14,888 bases of DNA from Dehalococcoidales bacterium. Its GTDB lineage: Bacteria; Chloroflexota; Dehalococcoidia; Dehalococcoidales; UBA2162. Location of the stretch: the NCBI GenBank assembly GCA_020354275.1, contig CP070645.1, positions 1,525,807-1,540,694 on the forward strand, given 5' to 3'. The translations under genes and the position numbers were made by a program. Each line of letters begins with the position of its first letter. The first letter of the stretch is position 1. The notes beneath the pieces were generated by a model. The model made no database searches and was not told the DNA's origin. It worked only from the letters and a program-made list of their open reading frames with translations. Positions 1-6,568 of the stretch are shown here, piece by piece.

Positions 1-1109
1 ACCGGATTGCCCGCGCGGCGTGGGCCGCGTCGCTCACGGCTGGAGTAAGCCCTCATGAAACCGGAGGCATAGCCACCGTGGATGCCAATATTGCCAGTCA
101 TGGCAGTGAGCACATTAGCAGCCCGGGAGTACTGCTCGCCCATGGCGGCGCGGGCCGGGCCCCAACCGGCGATAAGGGCGGCCGGCTTCATGTTAGCGTA
201 CTCCCGCGCCAGACTGGCAATAATTCCGGCAGGCACGGTGGTAATCGCTTCCGCCCACTGCGGCGTCTTGGCGATACCGTCCTCCCTGCCGAGTACGTAG
301 TCCCTGTATTTTTCGAAACCTACCGTATATTTATCAATGAAGGCCTGATCCTGAAGATTCTCGGTTATGATGACGTATGCCATGGCAATGAGCATGGCGG
401 TATCGGTGCCGGGGCGAATAGGAATCCACTGGTCAGCGAAGGTGGCCGCCGAGTCTGTATAACGCGGGTCAACGGCCACAATCCTGATGCCTTTCTCGCT
501 TGCCTGGGCCAGGTAAAGGCTGGTACGGGGCTCCTGAATGGTATTGGCCGGGTTCCAGCCCCACATAATAATCAGTCGGGAGTTGAGGTGGTCATCGCGG
601 TCACTGCCACTACGGATGGTGCCGTAGGTGGCCATAGAAGCGAAAAGCGCCCCCTCAAAGGAGGCAATACCCCAGGTGCTCATAAAGCCACCGAATTGGG
701 CCAGCATCCGGCTTACCGGCCCGGAACCGTGCAACCGTCCCTGATTACCCGAACCGGCGGCTAGTAGTATGGCCGAGTTACCATACTTCTCTTTAATCCT
801 GATGAGCTCAGAGGCAATGGTATCCAGCGCCTCGTTCCATGAGATACGCTCGAACTGGCCCTTTCCACGCTCCCCGGTACGGCGCAGAGGGTATTGCAGC
901 CTATCCGGGGAATAGACCCTCTGGCGGTATGCCCGGCCACGTAAACAGGCGCGTATCTGGGGTTCATCGCCATTATCGGTCTCAATCCTGATAATCTGGC
1001 CATCTTTAACATGAGCCTTGAGCACGCAGCGGCCACCGCAGTCATGACAACACCCGGTAGGCACGATAGTAATACCTTCATCACGCGCCGCCAGTTCCTT
1101 CTCCCTCAT
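1..1109 (-). CDS. DMSO-reductase-family molybdopterin oxidoreductase, catalytic subunit (N-terminal 369 residues; runs off left edge)
   Basis: Reading left from an ATG at 1109, 369 codons stay open to the window edge. The N-terminus carries the Fe-S motif C20-x3-C24-x3-C28 with C55 in ACLRGRA, followed by RVYSPDRLQYP and FERISWNEALDTIA, a pattern closest to anaerobic DmsA-type enzymes. Ser150 in WGIAS lies where this family has its molybdenum-ligating serine. MWGWNPANT (182-190) and GNIGIHGGYAS (339-349) are bis-MGD binding regions. The start is fixed by a TAA in the same frame directly before the ATG and a GGAGG eight bases upstream. No twin-arginine signal is present, so the protein is probably cytoplasmic, unlike classical DmsA. 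The substrate cannot be told from sequence (S- or N-oxides and others are possible), and the C-terminal part and any partner subunits lie outside the window. Confidence 0.9.
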   Translation of the reverse strand, partial: MREKELAARDEGITIVPTGCCHDCGGRCVLKAHVKDGQIIRIETDNGDEPQIRACLRGRAYRQRVYSPDRLQYPLRRTGERGKGQFERISWNEALDTIASELIRIKEKYGNSAILLAAGSGNQGRLHGSGPVSRMLAQFGGFMSTWGIASFEGALFASMATYGTIRSGSDRDDHLNSRLIIMWGWNPANTIQEPRTSLYLAQASEKGIRIVAVDPRYTDSAATFADQWIPIRPGTDTAMLIAMAYVIITENLQDQAFIDKYTVGFEKYRDYVLGREDGIAKTPQWAEAITTVPAGIIASLAREYANMKPAALIAGWGPARAAMGEQYSRAANVLTAMTGNIGIHGGYASGFMRAYSSRERRGPRRAGNP

Positions 1110-1442
1110 TTAGCATTCCTCCAGCAAAACGCTCTGTCAAACCATCAGAAGTCCCAGTACCAAGCCCTTAACTACCCTGGTATATTATGTCAACAATGCT
1201 TCTGGTGAATAAGATACGCTCTCTACTTAATAACCGGAATGGCCGTTAATACTCCAACTACCGGAACCTGACCATCGGCTCCGATTATTGTAGCAATGAA
1301 ACTATGTATACGCAAGCACCAGCCAGTTTATTAATCAGATGCCTAAAAAGCGAAGAAAGCAGCGCACGTAATTGCATGGTCACGAGGAATAATCCCAAAA
1401 AAGCCCAGATCAAGTTTGGTACCCGTAGCTTAAGGACACAGC
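1110..1442. other. Non-coding gap between metF and the molybdopterin oxidoreductase gene
   Basis: About 333 bases with no convincing gene on either strand. On the minus strand just after metF there is a run of six T, but only a 3-bp stem precedes it, so a terminator is not supported. A candidate minus-strand promoter lies near 1165-1193. Nothing else was recognised. Confidence 0.6.
1165..1193 (-). promoter_or_regulatory. Candidate sigma-70-type promoter for the molybdopterin oxidoreductase gene
   Basis: The minus strand has a perfect TTGACA (1193-1188), a 17-base spacer and TAAGGG (1170-1165). The -35 box and spacing are ideal but the -10 box is poor. It lies about 55 bases before the start codon of the downstream gene, which otherwise has no nearby promoter. 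Confidence 0.35.
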
Positions 1443-2327
1443 CTATATTCCGGCGGCAGCCAGGATATCGGGAACCACTTCTTCCCTACCGATGGCCATA
1501 ATGTGGACGCCATCGCAGATGGAATCCTTCTTCAGGGCAGAAATCATCCGCCCGGCAATTTCAATACCCTTGGCCAGCACCTCTCCCCTGGGGGCAACCG
1601 AGAGTTCGTCAATCAGGTTCTGCGGGACAAAGATGCCGGGAACATTCTCCGTCATGTACTTGGCCATTCTGGCCGATGAAAGCAGTACTATTCCGCCCAG
1701 CACCTTGACGGGGAACTGGCGGGCGTACTCCATAAACCTGCTAAAGCTATCCAGGTCGTAGATTGCCTGTGTCTGGAAGAACTCGGCGCCGGCCTCGACC
1801 TTCTTTTCAAACTTGGCCAGCTGGGGTTCTATTGGCTGTGCCTCAGGAGTGACGATGGCACCAGCACAGAACTCCACAGCCCCGTCAAGATCGCTCCCGC
1901 CCATATCCTTACCGGATTCCAGCAAGCGTACTGTCCTTAGAAGTTGAGAGGAGTCAAGGTCAAAAACGCCTTTGGCCTCTTTGTGGTCACCTACCGGGAC
2001 AGCGTCACCGGTAAGGCAAAGTACATTCCTAATCCCCCTGGTATACGCCAGCAGGAGCTCAGCCTGGAGAGCCAGACGGTTACGGTCACGGCAGGTCATC
2101 TGTAGAATAGGCTCACCGCCCTGCTCCTTGATAGCCAGGCAACCCCCGATAGACGGAAAACGCATTACCGAGCTCTGGTGGTCAGTGACATTGAGTGCAT
2201 CAACCTTGTCCCTGATTAGTTCGATGTGGTGGTGCATCTGTTCCAGGTTCGTCCCTTTCGGCGGCGCAATCTCACTGGTAATAACAAACCTTCCAGAGTT
2301 AAGAGCATCTTTAAAACTCGACACCAT
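1443..2327 (-). CDS. metF: Methylenetetrahydrofolate reductase, MetF
   Basis: A 294-residue FAD-dependent TIM-barrel enzyme that reduces 5,10-methylene-THF to 5-methyl-THF, the last step of the methyl branch of the Wood-Ljungdahl pathway. Visible family features: Glu19 in TSEIAPPKG (the catalytic Glu region), MTCRDRN (77-83), LTGD with Asp108, and FFQTQAIYD (183-191) with the folate-site Gln. The C-terminus reads HIMAIGREEVVPDIL. Length matches short bacterial MetF without the eukaryotic regulatory domain. An ATG seven codons earlier (2348) overlaps the metV stop (TAATG), but GGGGAGGT lies seven bases before the ATG at 2327, so the shorter start is preferred. It directly follows metV, the usual partner in acetogens, and is the last gene of the run that begins with the tandem-receiver gene at 10076. 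Confidence 0.95.
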   Translation of the reverse strand: MVSSFKDALNSGRFVITSEIAPPKGTNLEQMHHHIELIRDKVDALNVTDHQSSVMRFPSIGGCLAIKEQGGEPILQMTCRDRNRLALQAELLLAYTRGIRNVLCLTGDAVPVGDHKEAKGVFDLDSSQLLRTVRLLESGKDMGGSDLDGAVEFCAGAIVTPEAQPIEPQLAKFEKKVEAGAEFFQTQAIYDLDSFSRFMEYARQFPVKVLGGIVLLSSARMAKYMTENVPGIFVPQNLIDELSVAPRGEVLAKGIEIAGRMISALKKDSICDGVHIMAIGREEVVPDILAAAGI

Positions 2328-2334
2328 TATCCTG

Positions 2335-2342
2335 ACCTCCCC
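2335..2342 (-). promoter_or_regulatory. Ribosome binding site that decides the metF start
   Basis: GGGGAGGT on the minus strand with a seven-base spacer to the ATG at 2327. It lies inside the frame opened by the upstream ATG at 2348, which itself has no purine-rich leader because it is fused to the end of metV. Confidence 0.7.
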
Positions 2343-2347
2343 GCTCA

Positions 2348-2989
2348 TTAGATTTTTATCATTCTCGGTCGTGGTGTCACCTGATAGTTCCGGGGTGGGT
2401 GATACTTCCGCAGCAGGTCCAGCCGGCCTTGTTTCTCAAGGCGTTCATAGATCAAGGTCCAGGCACAGTCCTGTTCCTGGTCAACCTCACACTTGCCATT
2501 GTTGGTACCGCCACAGGGACCGTTTACCAGCCCTTTGTGGCAGGCAGTTATGGGACAGATACCAGCCGTTTCACCGAGGATACACTGGCCGCACTGAGCA
2601 CAAACTTCACGGAAATAACCCGGGGCATCTTCAACGGCGATAAACAGGGTATCCTGTGCCGGTATTACTGGACGGTCAATGTATAGGCTTATCCGGTGCA
2701 CCCCCAAGGCACAGGGCATCGCCAGTACACAATTGGCATCTTCAATTGCCCGCTTATTTTCCTTTATGGACACCTCAGTCATCTCGTCACAGGCAATGGG
2801 AATAACCGTCCACCCGCTAACCCTTTTACCCGCTTCCTGAAGACGGTCCTTCATTTCAAGAACCTGGTCAATTCCACCGGTGCCAGTCATAGTAGTACAG
2901 GTACCGCAGCCAATAATATACACCCGACCAATATCGGCCAGTTGTCCCATAATTTCTTCAAATGGTTTCTGCTTGGTTATCGATTTCAT
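2348..2989 (-). CDS. metV: MetV, cysteine-rich partner of methylenetetrahydrofolate reductase
   Basis: A 213-residue protein of the MetV family (often annotated as methylene-THF reductase C-terminal domain). It is a metal/Fe-S protein that binds MetF and passes electrons to its FAD. The N-terminal half has GCGTC (Cys28, Cys31) and further cysteines at 67, 87 and 93. The C-terminal half is a dense cysteine cluster: C130-x2-C133-x2-C136, C145, C150, C159 in GPCGG, C167 and C175. GPCGGTNNGKCEV and the pattern around it are typical of the family. The ATG at 2989 is preceded by GGGAGG. Its stop overlaps the first possible metF ATG. In acetogens MetV links MetF to varying electron-donor modules (for example Hdr/Mvh-like or RnfC2-like proteins); here the genes upstream are NuoEFG/GltD-like. 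Confidence 0.92.
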   Translation of the reverse strand: MKSITKQKPFEEIMGQLADIGRVYIIGCGTCTTMTGTGGIDQVLEMKDRLQEAGKRVSGWTVIPIACDEMTEVSIKENKRAIEDANCVLAMPCALGVHRISLYIDRPVIPAQDTLFIAVEDAPGYFREVCAQCGQCILGETAGICPITACHKGLVNGPCGGTNNGKCEVDQEQDCAWTLIYERLEKQGRLDLLRKYHPPRNYQVTPRPRMIKI

Positions 2990-3024
2990 GGCAATCCTCC
3001 CATCAGGTCAGCAGAGTCAGAATG

Positions 3025-6000
3025 CTACCTTTCCAGGTCACACCTGAGGCACCGCTTGGCTTCTAGCCTGGCCCTATCCTCAGAAAAGCTTAACTCTACT
3101 TCAGCGAAGCTTCTCTTTCTTTCTTTCACCGGCAGTGTCGGCACTTCAACCCTGGGTTGCTCCTCCCAGGCTTCATCAATTTCCTGACCCGGTAACTCGC
3201 CAACAATCCCGGCCTTAAGGTCATATATCTCTACCCTGGTAGTGTCTCCCTTCAGGTATTTATCGATAGCAATTGCCGCCCTCCGGCCGGCTGCGATAGC
3301 ATCTATTACCATTCCCGGCCCGGTAACAAAGTCACCGCCGGCGAAGACTCCGCTGATATTGGTGGACAGGGTATTACTGTCAACTACCAGAGTTTCCAGG
3401 CGGGTACGCTCCAGGGCACTATCGGCAGGGAGAAAGGAAAGGTCAGGTGCTTGACCTATGGCAGCAATGACACTCTCTGCTTCCCCAAGAAACTCGGATC
3501 CGGCGATTGGTATCGGGCGCCTCCGGCCGCTGGCGTCAGGTTCGCCCAACCTCATCCGGCTGCACTGTAGACCGGTAACCTCCCAGTTCTGGCTGACTAT
3601 CCTGGTGGGGCTAACCAGAAAATGCACCTGTATGCCCTCAGCGACGGCCTGCTCATACTCGACATCGGTAACCGGCATCTCGTCCCGTGATCGGCGGTAG
3701 TAAATACTCACTTCTTCAGCGCCAAGACGGAGGGCGGTACGGGCCGCATCCAGAGCCACATTACCACCGCCGATGACAGCTACCCGCCGGCCGATCTTGA
3801 CCTCTCTACCCAGCTTAACATCTCTCAGGAACCTCAGCCCGTAATAGAAACCGGCCACGTCCTCCAGCTCCCCGGGTATACCGATACGCTGGCTCCTCTG
3901 CGCGCCGGCAGCGATGAATACGGCCTTGAAACCATCATTCCTGAGGTCTTCTACAGTGAAATTTACATTGATTGGAGTGTCATATCTGATATCCACACCC
4001 CGCTTGGCGATGTGATCAATCTCCCTTTGTATGACCTCCTGCGGCAGGCGAAACTCGGGTATCGCCACCGACAACATGCCCCCACCTATGGGAAGGGCTT
4101 CAAAAGCGGTCACCGGATAACCCATCTGAGCCAGGAAGTAGGCACAGGATAGGCCCGTAGGTCCGGCTCCGACCACGGCTACCCGCTGATTGTGCACTAT
4201 CGGGAATGGTTCCGGGTCTTCTGTCACGTTGTCAAAATACCAGTCTGCAGCAAAACGCTTGAGCTCCCTTATAGCCACCGGGTCATCCAGCTCACCGCGG
4301 CGGCACCTGAACTCACAGGGATGGTTGCAGATACGCCCACAGATAGACGGGAATGGATTTCTTTCCCTGATGGTATCAACGGCTTCATGGTATTCACCGG
4401 AAGCAATATGGGCAACATATTTGGGAATATTAATTCCCACGGGACAGGTATGCTGGCAGGGGGATATCATTAAAGCATCGCAGACGGCAGCCGGGCATTT
4501 CTTTTCTTTGATATGGGCTTCATACTCATCCCGGAAATAGTTGATGGTAGAAAGCACCGGGTTAGGCGAGGTCTGGCCAAGGCCGCACAGTGAGCTCTCC
4601 TTGACCGTGGTGGCGATGGTAAGCAGGGTGTCGATGTCCTCATCACGCCCCTTGCCCTCGGTGATCCTGGTCAGGATTTCAAGCATCTGCCTAGTCCCCA
4701 GGCGGCAGGGAGTGCACTTCCCGCAAGACTCGTCCTGGGTAAAACTAATGAAATAACGGGCTATTTCCACCATGCAGGTAGCATCGTCCATCACCACCAT
4801 ACCGCCGGAGCCCATTATAGAGCCCACCCCGGCCAGTGATTCATAGTCCACCGGCAGGTCAACCAGACGGGCGGGAATACAGCCCCCTGACGGGCCACCG
4901 GTCTGTATCGCCTTCAACCGTTTATCTCCAGGAATGCCACCACCTATCTCATAGACAATCTGGCTTAAAGGAGTGCCCATCGGCACTTCGACAAGGCCGC
5001 TGTTAGCAATCTTACCGGTAAGGGCAAACACGGCAGTGCCCTTGCTATTCTCAGTACCGATGCCAGCAAACCAGTCAGCGCCGCGTTCGATAATAACCGG
5101 AACTGAGGCCAGCGTCTTGACATTATTAATATTTGATGGTTTGCCGTCCAGGCCCGACTGAGCCGGGAAGGGAGGACGGGGACGAGGCATACCCCGACGG
5201 CTTTCAATAGAGGCCATCAAGGCAGTCTCTTCCCCACAGACGAAGGCCCCAGCGCCCTCTTTGATCTGTACCGTAAAACCAAATCCTGAGCCCAGTATGT
5301 TACTGCCCAGAAACCCATTCTTCTGAGCCTGGCTGAGAGCGGTACGAAGCCGACTCACTGCCAGAGGGTACTCGGCACGCACGTAGACATAGCCATGGGT
5401 TGACCCCGTGGCATAAGCACCGATGACCAGCCCTTCAATGACTGCGTGCGGGTCTGCCTCGAGGATGGAGCGGTCCATAAAGGCACCGGGGTCACCTTCA
5501 TCGGCGTTGCAGATCATGTATTTCTCATTACCTGGGGCTTCTCGAAGGCGTTCCCATTTGAAACCGGTAGAGACACCGGCACCACCCCTCCCCCTTAGCC
5601 CTGACTTCGTCACCTCTTCGACGACCTGCTCGGGAGTCATATGGAAAAGCACCTTGCGCAGTGCCTGATAACCGCCACGGCCAAGGTAATCATCAATCTT
5701 TTCAGGATTAATATGCCCGCAGTTACGCAGTATTATCCGCCATTGCTTGCTATAAAAACCAATATCCGAGTAATTCGGTATCGGCTGATCCGTTACAGGG
5801 TCCCGGTAGAAGAGACGCTCTACCAGCTTTCCATTCTTGAGATGTGAGGTAACAATCTCAACAGCATCCTCTGGCTCTACATGGGTATAGAAAGTGCCAT
5901 CTGGTTCAACAACCACATTTGGACCCTGCTGGCAAAAACCGTGGCACCCAGTGAAGTCTATTTCGGCGTCCTTAATCCCCTGCTTTTGTACTTCTGCCTT

Positions 6001-6081
6001 CAGTGAATTAAAAACCGCGTCACCCCCGCCAGAGACACATCCAGTTCCCCGACAGACGTAGACGGTACGACGCTGTTTCAT
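3025..6081 (-). CDS. NuoF-GltD fusion: NADH dehydrogenase flavoprotein fused to a glutamate-synthase-small-chain/NfnB-like NAD(P) oxidoreductase
   Basis: A 1018-residue fusion. Residues 1-90 are a thioredoxin-like [2Fe-2S] domain (C10, C15, C46, C50). Residues 120-515 are NuoF/HydB-like: FMN/NADH site GRGGAGVSTGFKWE (164-177), NADEGDPGAFMDR (192-204), an SLBB-type segment, and the [4Fe-4S] motif C453-x2-C456-x2-C459 with C499. Instead of the ferredoxin domain usual in HydB, residues 540-600 are the GltD/DPD-type Fe-S domain (C542, C546, C581, C585, C589, C593). An FAD site VAVVGAGPTG (634-643), an NAD(P) site VAVIGGGNVALDAAR (767-781) and the FAD end motif FAGGDFVTGPG (913-923) follow, with CLRC near the C-terminus. 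The ATG at 6081 lies one base after the nuoE stop, with AAGGAGG inside the end of nuoE (12-base spacer); a TTG at 6105 is less likely. Inferred role: the NAD(P)H-handling, possibly bifurcating, subunit of a complex with its neighbours. Confidence 0.93.
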   Translation of the reverse strand: MKQRRTVYVCRGTGCVSGGGDAVFNSLKAEVQKQGIKDAEIDFTGCHGFCQQGPNVVVEPDGTFYTHVEPEDAVEIVTSHLKNGKLVERLFYRDPVTDQPIPNYSDIGFYSKQWRIILRNCGHINPEKIDDYLGRGGYQALRKVLFHMTPEQVVEEVTKSGLRGRGGAGVSTGFKWERLREAPGNEKYMICNADEGDPGAFMDRSILEADPHAVIEGLVIGAYATGSTHGYVYVRAEYPLAVSRLRTALSQAQKNGFLGSNILGSGFGFTVQIKEGAGAFVCGEETALMASIESRRGMPRPRPPFPAQSGLDGKPSNINNVKTLASVPVIIERGADWFAGIGTENSKGTAVFALTGKIANSGLVEVPMGTPLSQIVYEIGGGIPGDKRLKAIQTGGPSGGCIPARLVDLPVDYESLAGVGSIMGSGGMVVMDDATCMVEIARYFISFTQDESCGKCTPCRLGTRQMLEILTRITEGKGRDEDIDTLLTIATTVKESSLCGLGQTSPNPVLSTINYFRDEYEAHIKEKKCPAAVCDALMISPCQHTCPVGINIPKYVAHIASGEYHEAVDTIRERNPFPSICGRICNHPCEFRCRRGELDDPVAIRELKRFAADWYFDNVTEDPEPFPIVHNQRVAVVGAGPTGLSCAYFLAQMGYPVTAFEALPIGGGMLSVAIPEFRLPQEVIQREIDHIAKRGVDIRYDTPINVNFTVEDLRNDGFKAVFIAAGAQRSQRIGIPGELEDVAGFYYGLRFLRDVKLGREVKIGRRVAVIGGGNVALDAARTALRLGAEEVSIYYRRSRDEMPVTDVEYEQAVAEGIQVHFLVSPTRIVSQNWEVTGLQCSRMRLGEPDASGRRRPIPIAGSEFLGEAESVIAAIGQAPDLSFLPADSALERTRLETLVVDSNTLSTNISGVFAGGDFVTGPGMVIDAIAAGRRAAIAIDKYLKGDTTRVEIYDLKAGIVGELPGQEIDEAWEEQPRVEVPTLPVKERKRSFAEVELSFSEDRARLEAKRCLRCDLER

Positions 6082-6082
6082 A

Positions 6083-6568
6083 CTAAGAACCGTCCTCCTT
6101 CTCAAAAAGTCTGGCTACTTTTTTAGGGTTCATGTGACCGTGGGTGCTGTTATTGATCACGATATTTGGAGCCAGGGCACAAACACCGATACAGGCAACA
6201 GTTTCCAGGGTATACTCATAATCTGATGTTGTTTCGCCCTCTTCAACCCCCAGCTCTTGCTTGACCAGTTTCAGGATCGTTTTCCCGCCGCGTACATGGC
6301 AGGCGGTCCCGCGGCAAACCCTGACTACGTTTTTCCCCTGGGGTTCGGTATAAAGCTGGGTATAGAAGGTAATGACCCCCTGCACCTGACTGGGAAACAA
6401 CCGCATGGCACTGGCGATATGGGGTATCACCACAGGAGGAATATAACCCTGCACCTGTTGAATCTCCTGCAGTAATGGTATTAATCCCCATCTCTGTTCG
6501 CTGTAGCGTGTAATAATACTGTTAATCCGCTTGAGGGCGGCCTTGGTGGGCTTTTTCACTTTAGCCAT
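6083..6568 (-). CDS. nuoE: NuoE-like [2Fe-2S] subunit (NADH dehydrogenase / HydC / HndA type)
   Basis: A 161-residue protein with the full NuoE layout: an N-terminal helical domain (RYSEQRWGLIPLLQEIQ, GYIPP, FYTQLY) and a thioredoxin-like [2Fe-2S] domain with C85, C90, C126 and C130 (VCRGTACHVRGG and CIGVCALAP). The spacing is the standard C-x4-C...C-x3-C. In complex I, bifurcating hydrogenases and NAD-dependent formate dehydrogenases this subunit carries a cluster next to the FMN subunit. Its ATG at 6568 lies eight bases inside the end of the upstream molybdopterin subunit, and its stop is one base before the NuoF-GltD start, so the three are almost certainly co-translated and form one complex. 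Confidence 0.95.
   Translation of the reverse strand: MAKVKKPTKAALKRINSIITRYSEQRWGLIPLLQEIQQVQGYIPPVVIPHIASAMRLFPSQVQGVITFYTQLYTEPQGKNVVRVCRGTACHVRGGKTILKLVKQELGVEEGETTSDYEYTLETVACIGVCALAPNIVINNSTHGHMNPKKVARLFEKEDGS

Noticed and set aside
1304..1501. Short plus-strand open frame between the oxidoreductase and metF genes
   Set aside because: It runs into the antisense of metF, has no ribosome site and no recognisable protein features.
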